Below are positions 1 to 10,145 of a DNA stretch of 64,000 nt, piece after piece. Numbering within the stretch: the first letter of the stretch is position 1; each line of letters opens with the position of its first letter. The position numbers were made by a program, and so were the translations under genes. The notes beneath the pieces were generated by a model. It had not been told where the DNA came from. It did not search any database and saw only the letters and a list, made by a program, of their open reading frames with translations. This DNA is from Acidobacteriota bacterium. Lineage in GTDB: Bacteria > Acidobacteriota > Terriglobia > Terriglobales > Acidobacteriaceae. The stretch lies in assembly GCA_025359885.1 (NCBI GenBank), contig JANYDG010000106.1, positions 1-64,000 on the forward strand, given 5' to 3'.

Positions 1-339
1 AATCAGGTTGCACTTTCATACCACTGCAATCGGTAAGTAGCGGTATCAGTCACTCGCCTTCTCGCCTTGGCGAAGTCAGACCTGTGCTTCTTCATGACTT
101 CATCGTCTTCTATTTTGCTCGATGCTGCTCTTTCGATTCACGCTTGTGGTTGCGTTTGGATGCTGAATCTCACTCAAACGTCCGCGCACAGAATGGCCGT
201 CGACGCGTCTATGTAACCGCAAGAGGATTACGCCTCGATGAATCTCCGCTCACAGTCGTCAATCCGCCATTGGCTGCGTGAATTCCCCACTGGCGAATCC
301 GGGGTGCGCAGGGGGCTTACTCATTGGTATACTGGTGAT

Positions 340-1368
340 GTGACACTTCTTGCCTCTGAAACCGTCTCTGACCTTGGCCACGTGAACGCTCCCGTGAGCC
401 AGAAGCGTGTCCTGCTGCTCAAACCCCGCGGATTCTGCGCCGGTGTGGTCCGTGCGATCGATATTGTGAAGATTGCGCTCGATACATTTGGTGCGCCGAT
501 TTATGTGCGCCGCGAGATTGTGCACAACCGTTTCGTCGTCAATGAACTGGCTGAAAAGGGTGCGATCTTCGTCAATGAGATCGAAGAAGTGCCACCGGGC
601 CAGCGCGTAATTTACTCGGCCCACGGTGTTTCGCCGGCGGTGCGCGAGGCCAGCAAGGCTCGTGGTCTCAAGGTTATCGATGCGACTTGCCCGCTGGTTA
701 CCAAAGTCCATGTCGAGGCCATCAAGTTTGCGAAGGATGGATATTCCCTGGTGCTGGTGGGCCATCGCGACCACGATGAGATTGAGGGCACCCTGGGCGA
801 AGCCCCTGAGGCTACCCAGGTGGTTTCGAATGTGGCTGAGGTTGAGGCCCTGGTTGTGCCCAATCCGGACCGTGTCGCCTATCTGACCCAGACCACGCTG
901 TCGCTTGACGAGGCCCGCGATATCATTCACGCTCTCAAGGTCAAGTTCCCCAATATCGTTGGACCGCATACGCAGGATATCTGCTACGCCACCGAGAATC
1001 GCCAGGTCGCAGTGCGCAACGTTGCTCCCGGAGCGAACCTGGTACTTGTTGTCGGCTCGACTAACAGCTCCAATTCAAACCGTCTCGTCGAGGTTTCAAA
1101 CAATCTCGGAACCCAGGCATACCTGATTGACAATTCTGCGGCCATCGATCCGAAGTGGTTGGAGGGAGTTGATTCTGTGGCTGTTACCGCTGGGGCCTCG
1201 GCACCGGAGGTGCTGGTCGAGGACGTGATCAATTATTTGCAACAAAACGGCTATGGCAGCGTCGAAGAAGTAGAAGTGATGCCTGAAAATGTGCGCTTTG
1301 GCTTGCCGCCGGAGATCATTCAGGCTATCGGTGGCGCAGGTGGTGCGCAGTCGATTCCCGTTCGCTAA
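340..1368 (+). CDS. ispH: 4-hydroxy-3-methylbut-2-enyl diphosphate reductase (IspH/LytB)
   Basis: ORF 238..1368; LLKPRGFCAGVVRAIDIV, YVRREIVHN, DATCPLVTKVH, CYATENRQ motifs; GTG start near 340 is inferred from where homology begins. Confidence 0.95.
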   Translation: MTLLASETVSDLGHVNAPVSQKRVLLLKPRGFCAGVVRAIDIVKIALDTFGAPIYVRREIVHNRFVVNELAEKGAIFVNEIEEVPPGQRVIYSAHGVSPAVREASKARGLKVIDATCPLVTKVHVEAIKFAKDGYSLVLVGHRDHDEIEGTLGEAPEATQVVSNVAEVEALVVPNPDRVAYLTQTTLSLDEARDIIHALKVKFPNIVGPHTQDICYATENRQVAVRNVAPGANLVLVVGSTNSSNSNRLVEVSNNLGTQAYLIDNSAAIDPKWLEGVDSVAVTAGASAPEVLVEDVINYLQQNGYGSVEEVEVMPENVRFGLPPEIIQAIGGAGGAQSIPVR

Positions 1369-1416
1369 ACCTGTGAGTTTCACGTCTTCAGCAGAGCAAC
1401 CAACGAACCGAGACGC

Positions 1417-3453
1417 ATGAGTACAACCCAGATCAGGACAAAAACCGCCATGCAGCCGATGCCGGCAAAAGGCTACGTCGCTCCGCGATTTGGCAGGATT
1501 GACGCCGATATTTCTGAGGTTGAGGCGGCGATTGATCGGTCTTGCGACTACATTCTTTCTCAGCAGCACCCGGATGGTTACTGGTCAGCGGAGCTTGAAG
1601 CAGATTCGATGCTTGAGGCGGACTATATCTTTCTCCATGTGCTCCTGGAGAGCGGCGACCCTGGCAGGATGCAGCGGGCTTTTAAAGAGATTCTGCGCTA
1701 TCAGAATGAAGATGGCAGTTGGAGTATTTATCCCGGCGGACCTGGCAACATTTCACTCGCCGTCAAGTGCTATTTCGCCTGCAAGCTGATGGGCATGGCT
1801 GCAAGCGAGCCGGTTTTACAGCGAGCGCGTGCATGGATTCTGCACAATGGCGGCGTCGTCGCTTGCAATACATTTACAAAGATTTATCTGTGCGCACTCG
1901 GGCAGTACGACTACGACGCAGTCCCGGCGATTCCGCCGGAGATCGTTCTTGCACCGAACTGGTTTTACTTCAACATCTACGAGATTTCATCCTGGTCGCG
2001 GGCGATTCTGGTGCCGCTGTCGATTATTTACGCGAAAAAGCCATTCAAGAAAATCCCATCGGAACAGGGAATTGATGAGCTCTTTGTCGGAGGGCGTGAA
2101 AATGCCAATCTTCGACTGAGGATGGATCGTAAGAACCTGGTGAGCTGGCGGAACTTCTTTTTGCTGGCAGACCGAGCTTTTCATATCGTTGAAGCCGTCT
2201 ATATCCGTCCACTGCGCAAGCTGGCCCTGAAGAAGGCCGAAAAGTGGATGCTCGAACGTCTGGAAATGTCGGACGGCCTCGGGGCTATTTATCCCGCGAT
2301 GCTCAACGCCATCGTTGCCCTGCGCTGTCTTGGATATTCCGACGACGACCCGCAGGTGATTCGGGCGCGGGATGAGTTTGAGAAGCTGGGTATCGAAGAC
2401 GCCGGTTCGCCAGACTTCCCCGAGGCTACATTTCGAATGCAACCCTGCATGTCGCCGGTTTGGGATACGGCGCTTTCGGTGTTTGCGTTGGGCGAGGCTG
2501 GCATTCCGGCGAGCGATCCGCGCCTGATCAAGGCCGCGGACTGGATGCTTACGAAGGAAGTTCGCCACAAGGGCGACTGGGCTGTGAAGGTCCGCAATGC
2601 GGAGCCGGGCGGCTGGTATTTTGAGTTCAATAACGAGTTTTATCCGGATACGGACGACACGGCTCAGGTATTGCTGGCGCTGAACAGGGTGGACAATCCG
2701 CGCGAGAAGCTGCAGCACGACATTGCGCAGCGCGCTATTCAGTGGCTTTTTGCCATGCAGTGCAAGAGCGGCGGCTGGGCGAGCTTTGACAAAGACAACA
2801 CCAAGATGATCTTCCAGTACATTCCGTTTGCAGACCATAACGCCATGCTTGACCCGCCGACGGTCGATATTACCGGGCGCATTCTTGAGATGTTGGCGAA
2901 CTACGGCTATGACCGTTCAGACAAGCGGGTGGAAAAGGCAATTCAATTCATCTTCCGTGAGCAGGAGTCTGACGGTAGCTGGTTTGGACGTTGGGGTGTC
3001 AATTATCTTTACGGGACGTTCCTGGTACTTCGCGGTCTGGAAGCGATTGGCATCGACTATCTGGAGCCTCAGGTGCAGCAGGCCGCCGAGTGGATTCGCA
3101 TGGTGCAGAATTCCGACGGCGGATGGGGTGAAAGCTGCAACAGCTACGACGACCCGGATGCGCGCGGAATCGGTCCGAGTACCCCTTCGCAGACAGCGTG
3201 GGCGTTGCTCGGCTTGCTTGCTGCCGGAGATAACCGCAGTGACTCAGTGGCCAAGGGCGTTCGCTGGCTACTGGAGCGGCAGAAGTCTGCAGGCGATTGG
3301 GACGAGTCGACCGGCAACGGGATGACTCGCCAGGCGTTGTATACCGGAACGGGTTTCCCCAGTGTGTTTTACCTGGCCTACCACATGTATCGGAACTATT
3401 TCCCGCTGCTGGCACTGACGACTTACAAGCGTGCAATGGATTCAGCCGCTTAG
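1417..3453 (+). CDS. shc: squalene-hopene cyclase
   Basis: 678 aa; QW repeats (DGSWFGRWGVNYLYGT, GGWGESCNSY), DTDDTAQVL catalytic motif; first dedicated gene of the hopanoid cluster. Confidence 0.97.
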   Translation: MSTTQIRTKTAMQPMPAKGYVAPRFGRIDADISEVEAAIDRSCDYILSQQHPDGYWSAELEADSMLEADYIFLHVLLESGDPGRMQRAFKEILRYQNEDGSWSIYPGGPGNISLAVKCYFACKLMGMAASEPVLQRARAWILHNGGVVACNTFTKIYLCALGQYDYDAVPAIPPEIVLAPNWFYFNIYEISSWSRAILVPLSIIYAKKPFKKIPSEQGIDELFVGGRENANLRLRMDRKNLVSWRNFFLLADRAFHIVEAVYIRPLRKLALKKAEKWMLERLEMSDGLGAIYPAMLNAIVALRCLGYSDDDPQVIRARDEFEKLGIEDAGSPDFPEATFRMQPCMSPVWDTALSVFALGEAGIPASDPRLIKAADWMLTKEVRHKGDWAVKVRNAEPGGWYFEFNNEFYPDTDDTAQVLLALNRVDNPREKLQHDIAQRAIQWLFAMQCKSGGWASFDKDNTKMIFQYIPFADHNAMLDPPTVDITGRILEMLANYGYDRSDKRVEKAIQFIFREQESDGSWFGRWGVNYLYGTFLVLRGLEAIGIDYLEPQVQQAAEWIRMVQNSDGGWGESCNSYDDPDARGIGPSTPSQTAWALLGLLAAGDNRSDSVAKGVRWLLERQKSAGDWDESTGNGMTRQALYTGTGFPSVFYLAYHMYRNYFPLLALTTYKRAMDSAA

Positions 3454-3512
3454 TCAGCGCAAACGCACGAATTCAAGAACGCGCGCGTTCCCCGGCGCAG
3501 GAGGTTTGAAGC

Positions 3513-4652
3513 ATGGCTGTACCCATCTCGCAGATGTGGACCGTAGCAACGTACGTGATCAAGAAGAAGCTCAGCGGTGAGAAGAAGTACCCGCTCGTGC
3601 TGATGTTGGAGCCGCTTTTCAAGTGCAACCTGGCTTGCGCCGGATGTGGCAAGGTACAGTATCCGCCTCACATTTTGAAGAAAGAGCTGAGCCCCGAGGA
3701 ATGCTTTGCTGCGGTTGAAGAGTGCGGTGTGCCGATGGTTTCGATCCCCGGCGGCGAGCCGCTGCTGCACAAGCAGATTGTCGAGATTGTCAACGGCCTG
3801 ATTGCGCGCAGGAAATACATTTACCTCTGCACCAATGCTCTTCTGCTCAAGGAACGCATCCACGAGTTCACGCCTTCGAAGTACCTTACGTTCTCAGTTC
3901 ACCTGGACGGGCAGCGAGAGCATCACGATATGTCGGTCTGTCGCGAAGGTGGCTGGGATCTGGCAGTGGAAGGCATCAAGGAAGCGGTGAAACGCGGATT
4001 CCGCGTCACGCCCAACTCGACCTTTTTCGACGGGACTGACCCGAACATGGTGCGCGCTTACTTTGACGAAGTCATGGCGATGGGGGTCGAGGGCATCGTG
4101 CTCTCGCCCGGCTACAGTTATGACAAGGCACCTGACCAGCAGCACTTCCTGGGGCGCGCCAAGTCACGCCGCCTCTTCCGCGCCATTCTGTCGAACCGCA
4201 AGAAGTCGTGGAAGTTCAACATGTCGCCGTTGTTTCTTGAATTCCTGATGGGCAAGCGCAACTACGAGTGCACTGCCTGGGGTTCTCCGGCGTACAGCAT
4301 TTTTGGCTGGCAAAAGCCCTGCTACCTGCTACAGGACGGCTACACCGAAACCTACAAGGAACTTGTCGAAACCACCAACTGGGATGAGTACGGCACGGGA
4401 AGCGGCAATCCCAAGTGTGCCAACTGCATGGTCAGTTGCGGTTATGAGCCGAGTGCTGTGCAGCATGGATTCGGCAGTTTCAGCGGATTCTTTGGGATGG
4501 CGAAGGCGTATCTCTTTTCGTCCTATAAAGACAAGGGCGCACTTGACCTTTTGAATAACCACTCCACCTTTGCCGCCCAGCATAATCACTTTGTCAAGGT
4601 CGAGAGCATTGCCTCGGCAACGACGGCCCAGCTGGAGGAGACACGCGCATGA
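3513..4652 (+). CDS. hpnH: adenosyl-hopene transferase, radical SAM protein HpnH
   Basis: radical SAM CNLACAGC motif, HpnH-like length and context directly after shc. Confidence 0.95.
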   Translation: MAVPISQMWTVATYVIKKKLSGEKKYPLVLMLEPLFKCNLACAGCGKVQYPPHILKKELSPEECFAAVEECGVPMVSIPGGEPLLHKQIVEIVNGLIARRKYIYLCTNALLLKERIHEFTPSKYLTFSVHLDGQREHHDMSVCREGGWDLAVEGIKEAVKRGFRVTPNSTFFDGTDPNMVRAYFDEVMAMGVEGIVLSPGYSYDKAPDQQHFLGRAKSRRLFRAILSNRKKSWKFNMSPLFLEFLMGKRNYECTAWGSPAYSIFGWQKPCYLLQDGYTETYKELVETTNWDEYGTGSGNPKCANCMVSCGYEPSAVQHGFGSFSGFFGMAKAYLFSSYKDKGALDLLNNHSTFAAQHNHFVKVESIASATTAQLEETRA

Positions 4653-5068
4653 GCCAGCCTGCACCTGTTGTTAATGTGGATGAACTGGAAGTGATGGATG
4701 GCTTTGCCCACGAAAACCTCGAGGGCTGGATTCCTACTCTGGCCAGCGACGAAGACCTGCGGGTTGCGCTCGAAAAGGCCTTTGACTACCGCGGCGATAT
4801 TACCCTGACCTTCAAGAACGGCCAGCGCGTCGAGGCCTACATTTTCAACCGGATCTCGGGTAAATCCCTGGCTGACTCGTTCGTGCAATACTTTGCCGCC
4901 AACTCCCCTGAGAAGCGCAAGGTCGGTTACGCCGAGATTGCGCGGATTGAGTTCACTGGCAAAGACCGCGCCGCTGGCAAGCACTGGGAGGCCTGGATGC
5001 AGAAATACGCCGAGAAAAAGGCAGCCGGTGAAAAGAATATCGCGCTCATGCCCGAGGCACTGGACTAA
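4649..5068 (+). CDS. small conserved-looking protein of unknown function inside hopanoid operon
   Basis: 139 aa ORF; ATGA overlap with the hpnH stop; no recognisable family; no signal peptide evident. Confidence 0.8.
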   Translation: MSQPAPVVNVDELEVMDGFAHENLEGWIPTLASDEDLRVALEKAFDYRGDITLTFKNGQRVEAYIFNRISGKSLADSFVQYFAANSPEKRKVGYAEIARIEFTGKDRAAGKHWEAWMQKYAEKKAAGEKNIALMPEALD

Positions 5069-5217
5069 ATTACCCAACGCGGTATTTTACAAGGCTTTGT
5101 AACAGGCATGAATTCAATCGTGCCACAGTAAAGCGATTCTCGGTAGCCGAAATCGCCGAGAAAACAGCCGCACTCTAACCATCGGCGAACAGCCATTTAG
5201 AATGGTGTTCTGACCCG

Positions 5218-6213
5218 ATGAAGATATTTCTCACAGGCGCGACCGGCTTCGTAGGCCACCACGTAGCCCGCGAACTGGCTGCGCAGGGCGCAGAGCTGCG
5301 CCTGCTGGTTCGCAAGACCAGCAGTCTCGCAAATCTGGCCGGCATCCCGGGCGAAACCCACACCGGCGATCTCAGCGATCCGGCCAGCATCGCGCCTGCG
5401 CTCGCGGGCTGTGATGCTGTCTTCCACGTAGCTGCCGACTATCGCCTTTGGATTCCTGAACCTGCAGCGATGTACCGCGCCAACGTTGACGGTACCCGCG
5501 AACTGCTGCGACTGGCCCGTGAGGCCGGCATCCGCCGCGTCGTTTACACCTCGAGCGTCGCCACCATGGGCTTTCGCAATGACGGAATCATCGTCAACGA
5601 AGACACCCCTGTGGCCCTCGAAAACATGGTTGGCCACTACAAGCGCTCCAAGTTCCTTGCCGAGCAGGAAGCCCTTGCCGCCGCCAGACTCGGTCAGCAG
5701 GTGATGATCCTCAATCCGACCACACCCATCGGTTCGCACGACGCCAAGCCCACCCCTACAGGCCGCATCTTTGTCGATTTTCTCAATCGAAAATTTCCTG
5801 CTTATGTCGATACCGGGCTCAACCTGGTCGACGTTCTGGAGGTCGCTCGCACGCACGTTGCCGCTCTCGAAAAAGGCACCTCCGGCAGGCGCTACATTCT
5901 CGGCGGCGAAAATCTCTCCCTGAAGCAAATCCTCGACAAGATGTCTGCCATCACCGGCATTCCTTCGCCAACGGTCAAAATTCCCTTTGCAGTGGCAGCA
6001 GCCTACGCATTCTTTGAAGAGAACATTACCGGTCGCATTCGTGGCAAGGAACCACGCGCCACGCTTGAAGAGGTCCGCATGGGCCGCAAAAAAATGTACG
6101 CTTCGTCGGCGCGCGCCCAGCAGGAACTTGGCTTTCGCACCAGCCCGGTGTACCCGGCGATGCGAGCGGCGATTGAATGGTTTCGCGACAACGGATACGC
6201 CCCAAAATCATGA
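5218..6213 (+). CDS. hpnA: hopanoid-associated sugar epimerase HpnA (extended SDR)
   Basis: GATGFVGHHVAREL Rossmann motif, YKRSKFLAE (YxxxK); context. Confidence 0.92.
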   Translation: MKIFLTGATGFVGHHVARELAAQGAELRLLVRKTSSLANLAGIPGETHTGDLSDPASIAPALAGCDAVFHVAADYRLWIPEPAAMYRANVDGTRELLRLAREAGIRRVVYTSSVATMGFRNDGIIVNEDTPVALENMVGHYKRSKFLAEQEALAAARLGQQVMILNPTTPIGSHDAKPTPTGRIFVDFLNRKFPAYVDTGLNLVDVLEVARTHVAALEKGTSGRRYILGGENLSLKQILDKMSAITGIPSPTVKIPFAVAAAYAFFEENITGRIRGKEPRATLEEVRMGRKKMYASSARAQQELGFRTSPVYPAMRAAIEWFRDNGYAPKS

Positions 6214-6929
6214 CGAACCAGCATAAACCTCGCCCTGTTTATATCGCTGCAATGCGCCGAGAGGTAGGCTCGCTCGTCCATGGCTGGCGCATTAGTGAAA
6301 CCCTCGCTGCGCGGAATATCCATCTTTACTGGAACGATCATGCGGTTGTTGCCTGCGCTGGCCTGGGTGGCGATCGCGCCCGGCTTGCGGTTCAGGCGGC
6401 TCTTACCCTTGGGCCAGCCTCAGAGTTGGTTTCAGTTGGCTGGGCGGGTGCCTGCATTCACCGGCTGCACGTCGGTGACGTGGTCTGGCCGGATATTGTT
6501 GTCGATGCGCAAACCGGGGAGCGCTTTTTCCCGCTCAAACATCGAACTCCGACAGAGGGGCTGGAAATCCTCGTCACTGTCGCTGCGCCTGCCGGAGTTG
6601 CCGAAAAGGAGCGTCTTGGCGTCAGCTACTATGCCTCTGCAGTTGACATGGAAGCTGCCGCGGTGGCGCGGCTGGCACTGGCGCAGGGAATTCCGTTCCA
6701 GGCAATCAAGGCAATTTCCGACAACGCTTCGTTTGAAATGCCCGATATGGCCGACTTTTCAACTCCCGATGGTCAGTTCCGCGAGGCAGCATTTGGCCTC
6801 CACGTTGCGCTGCGCCCGCAGCTTTGGAGCCCCGTCGCAACCATGGCACGAGGCAGTAAACTGGCTGCACAGCGTCTGCAATCAGAAATCAAGTCGCATA
6901 TCGAGCAGCATCGGAAGACGAAGCCATGA
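6210..6929 (+). CDS. hpnG: nucleoside phosphorylase-like protein, HpnG-type
   Basis: VSVGWAGA, SAVDMEAAAVARLA and AISDNA motifs of the PNP/MTAN family; ATGA overlap with hpnA. Confidence 0.85.
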   Translation: MTNQHKPRPVYIAAMRREVGSLVHGWRISETLAARNIHLYWNDHAVVACAGLGGDRARLAVQAALTLGPASELVSVGWAGACIHRLHVGDVVWPDIVVDAQTGERFFPLKHRTPTEGLEILVTVAAPAGVAEKERLGVSYYASAVDMEAAAVARLALAQGIPFQAIKAISDNASFEMPDMADFSTPDGQFREAAFGLHVALRPQLWSPVATMARGSKLAAQRLQSEIKSHIEQHRKTKP

Positions 6930-8026
6930 GCACCGTGACAACTCCCGTGACCATTCCAGCAACCATGCACGCAGCGGTCTACCGCGGCATCAACGAGGTT
7001 CGTGTAGAAACAGTCCCCGTACCTGAGATTGGTCCCGGCGAATTGCTCATCCGGGTTGCATCCTGCGGCATCTGCGGAACCGATCTCAAAAAAATTCACA
7101 CTGGCTCGCACTCGGCACCTCGCATTTTTGGCCATGAGACGGCAGGCATTGTCGTTGCTGTCGGCGATGGAGTCAGCACCTTTGCCGCAGGCGACCGAGT
7201 GATGGTCTTTCACCACATCCCGTGCAGGAGCTGCTATTACTGTCGAAAAAAGACATTTGCTCAGTGCGCGGTCTACAAAAAGGTTGGAGTTACGGCAGGC
7301 TTCGAACCGTCCGGCGGCGGTTTTGCAAGCTTCGTTCGCGTGATGGACTGGATCGTGCGCGACGGTGGAGTCGTTCCTATTCCGAACGGCGTTCCCTTTG
7401 AACAAGCTGCATTCGTCGAGCCTGTGAATACCTGCCTCAAAGGCATCAAGATGCTCAATCTGCAGCCCGACGAGACAGTGCTGGTTATCGGTCAGGGCCC
7501 GATCGGCATTCTACTTGCATCGCTGGCCCTGAAAACGGGCGCCACGGTCCTCACATCGGACCTGTATCCTGCGCGTCACGCCGTTGCGGCGACCTTTGGA
7601 TTGAAAAACCCTATCCATGCCGGCACAGAAGACGTCGCCGCCCGCGCCAAAGCAGCCACTGAGGGTCGTGGTGCCGACGCGGTGCTCATTGCTGTGGGTC
7701 ACGATGCTTTGATTCGCACTGCCATGGAGGCTGTGCGCCCCGGCGGCAAAGTGATGCTCTTTGCCCAGACCCAGCACGGTGAGGCAATCTTTGACCCAGG
7801 AGCTGTCTGCATGGACGAAAAATCCCTGCTCGGTTCCTATTCCGCCGCGGTTGATATTCAGGAGGAGGGCGCGATGCTGGTCTTTGATGGCTACCTCGAC
7901 GGCACCTTTGATCTGACACGGCTCGTTTCGCATCGCTTTGCGCTGGAGCAGGCAGTCGAAGCCATCGACATCGCTTCACACCCGACTGCAACTTCCATGA
8001 AAATCATGATCGAGCCGGGGAGTTGA
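6926..8026 (+). CDS. zinc-dependent medium-chain dehydrogenase (MDR) 1
   Basis: CGICGTDLKKIH, GHETAG (catalytic Zn), CRSCYYCRKKTFAQC (structural Zn), VIGQGPIGILLA Rossmann motif; ATGA overlap with hpnG. Confidence 0.93.
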   Translation: MSTVTTPVTIPATMHAAVYRGINEVRVETVPVPEIGPGELLIRVASCGICGTDLKKIHTGSHSAPRIFGHETAGIVVAVGDGVSTFAAGDRVMVFHHIPCRSCYYCRKKTFAQCAVYKKVGVTAGFEPSGGGFASFVRVMDWIVRDGGVVPIPNGVPFEQAAFVEPVNTCLKGIKMLNLQPDETVLVIGQGPIGILLASLALKTGATVLTSDLYPARHAVAATFGLKNPIHAGTEDVAARAKAATEGRGADAVLIAVGHDALIRTAMEAVRPGGKVMLFAQTQHGEAIFDPGAVCMDEKSLLGSYSAAVDIQEEGAMLVFDGYLDGTFDLTRLVSHRFALEQAVEAIDIASHPTATSMKIMIEPGS

Positions 8027-9150
8027 ATCGGATGACCCCCCTGGCCGAGACCGTGACCGCCGAGACCATGACCGCTGCAGTCCTCTATGGCAAGGAAGAT
8101 GTTCGCATCGAGCAGGTTCCCGTCCCTCGCGCAGCGCCCGGCGAAATCATCATCCGCGTGGCGGCAGCGCTTACCTGCGGCACAGATTTGAAGGTTTTCC
8201 GACGCGGCTACCATGCGCGGATGATTCAGCCGCCCGCCCTTTTTGGCCACGAAGTTGCGGGAATTGTCTCTGAAATCGGTGCAGGAGTCAGGGATTTTGT
8301 CCCAGGCGATCGCGTTGTCGCACTCAACTCTGCCCCCTGCGGCGCATGCTACTGGTGCCAGCGCGACCAGGAAAACCTCTGCGCTGATCTGCTCTTTAAC
8401 AACGGAGCGTATGCCGAGTACATCCGCATCCCGGCCCGCATTGCCGCCAAAAACGCGCTACGCGTGCCGGCCGATGTTTCCCTGGAACACGCCGCCCTCA
8501 CCGAGCCGCTCGCTTGCGCCCTGCACGGCTTCGAAGACTCAAATCCCCGCGCCGGAGATGCCATCGCGGTGATTGGCGGCGGGCCTCTGGGCTTGATGAT
8601 CATGCACGTCGCCGCGCTCGCGGGTTGCCATGTGATCGCAGTCGTCAAGCACGATGCCCAGGTCGAGGTGGCAAGAGCTCTCGGCGCGTCGTACGTGATC
8701 CAAACAACCGAAACTGAAGATGCAGTTGCGGCTGTGCGCAGCCTCACTGCAGAAGGTCGCGGAGTCGACATCGCCATTGAGGCAGTCGCCCTGCCTGAAA
8801 CCTGGCAGCAGGCCGTCGCGATGGCTCGCAATGGCGGGACGGTTAATTTCTTTGGAGGCCCGGCAGCCGGCACCGAGGTTCGCCTGGACACCAATCGCCT
8901 GCACTACGGCGACCTCACGCTCAAGGCCACTTTCCATCACACCCCGGCTATTTGCCGACGCGCCTTTGCACTGATTTGCAGTGGACAATTTCAGGCCAGC
9001 CGCTTCATCACGGGCCACGCGCCGCTGGGTGAACTGAATCAGGCGTTCGCACAATTATTGAATCGGGGCTATCAGGTTGAGGGAAACCATGGCAACCTGA
9101 TCAAGACTGCGATCCTGCCTGCGGTCTGCGGCACTGAAGCATTACCATAG
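8023..9150 (+). CDS. zinc-dependent medium-chain dehydrogenase (MDR) 2
   Basis: CGTDLKVF, GHEVAG, CGACYWCQRDQENLC, VIGGGPLGLMI; overlaps MDR1 stop; start TTG 8023 or ATG 8032. Confidence 0.93.
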   Translation: MNRMTPLAETVTAETMTAAVLYGKEDVRIEQVPVPRAAPGEIIIRVAAALTCGTDLKVFRRGYHARMIQPPALFGHEVAGIVSEIGAGVRDFVPGDRVVALNSAPCGACYWCQRDQENLCADLLFNNGAYAEYIRIPARIAAKNALRVPADVSLEHAALTEPLACALHGFEDSNPRAGDAIAVIGGGPLGLMIMHVAALAGCHVIAVVKHDAQVEVARALGASYVIQTTETEDAVAAVRSLTAEGRGVDIAIEAVALPETWQQAVAMARNGGTVNFFGGPAAGTEVRLDTNRLHYGDLTLKATFHHTPAICRRAFALICSGQFQASRFITGHAPLGELNQAFAQLLNRGYQVEGNHGNLIKTAILPAVCGTEALP

Positions 9151-9155
9151 ACACA

Positions 9156-10145
9156 ATGAGGGCGACATCGACCATACCGACGGAGCAGGCAAGCCCTCTT
9201 GAAATGGGCTGGGCCGCGTTGCCTGAGAGCTATCGCATACCTGCAGCCGTCCCTTCGCTGGCCGAATCACGCGCCTGGTGCAAGAACCTGGCTGAGAGCC
9301 ACTACGAGAATTTCCACGTGGCAAGCTGGTTTCTGCCCCAGAAACTGCGCCCGCATTTTCACGCCGTTTACGCATACTGCCGCGTTTCAGACGATTTAGG
9401 GGATGAGACAGGGAATCGGGAACAGTCACTCGCCCTCCTTGACCAGTGGTCTGAGGAACTCGATGCCTGTTACGCGGGCCGAGCTCGTCACCCGGTCTTT
9501 GTGGCGCTGGCTGAGACGATACGGATCTGCAACATCCCGAAAGAGCCCTTTGCCGATCTGCTCACCGCCTTCAAGCAAGACCAGACCAAGTCTCGCTTTG
9601 CCAACATGGACGAAGTTCTCGACTACTGCCGATACTCAGCCAACCCTGTCGGGCGCCTGGTGCTTTATATGTGCGGCTATTCAGATGAGGAGCGATTTTG
9701 CCTCTCTGACTTCACTTGCACCGCGTTGCAGCTTGCAAATTTTTGGCAGGATGTAGCCAGCGACTACCAGCAGCGAGACCGTATTTACCTGCCTCACGAC
9801 GCGATGTTGCGGTTTGGAGTGACGGAAGCCACGATTGCTGCAGGGACCGCAACGCCCGGGTTCCGCGCCCTGTTGCGCGATCAGACCGACTACGCGCGCC
9901 AACTCTTTGGTGCTGGCATTCCTCTCATTGGTATGGTTGAGAACGAATTAGCCGTCGATCTCGATCTCTTTAGCCGCGGCGGCCTCGAGATTTTGCGCGC
10001 TATCGAGCAGCGTGATTATGACGTGCTCTCGGCGCGACCCGCTATTTCCAAGGCCACCAAACTTTCGCTTGCCTTGCGTGCCGTCACAGGAAAATTCCTG
10101 CCAGGGCTGCGTCTCAGGTCACAGACCGGGGCTGGTCCGAAATGA
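9156..10145 (+). CDS. hpnC: squalene synthase HpnC (hydroxysqualene synthase)
   Basis: HAVYAYCRVSDDLGDE aspartate-rich motif, trans-isoprenyl diphosphate synthase fold; precedes hpnD. Confidence 0.93.
   Translation: MRATSTIPTEQASPLEMGWAALPESYRIPAAVPSLAESRAWCKNLAESHYENFHVASWFLPQKLRPHFHAVYAYCRVSDDLGDETGNREQSLALLDQWSEELDACYAGRARHPVFVALAETIRICNIPKEPFADLLTAFKQDQTKSRFANMDEVLDYCRYSANPVGRLVLYMCGYSDEERFCLSDFTCTALQLANFWQDVASDYQQRDRIYLPHDAMLRFGVTEATIAAGTATPGFRALLRDQTDYARQLFGAGIPLIGMVENELAVDLDLFSRGGLEILRAIEQRDYDVLSARPAISKATKLSLALRAVTGKFLPGLRLRSQTGAGPK

Noticed and set aside
259-969. Long reverse-strand ORF overlapping ispH
   Set aside because: Shadow ORF of a clearly coding + strand gene; composition typical of antisense translation in GC-rich DNA.
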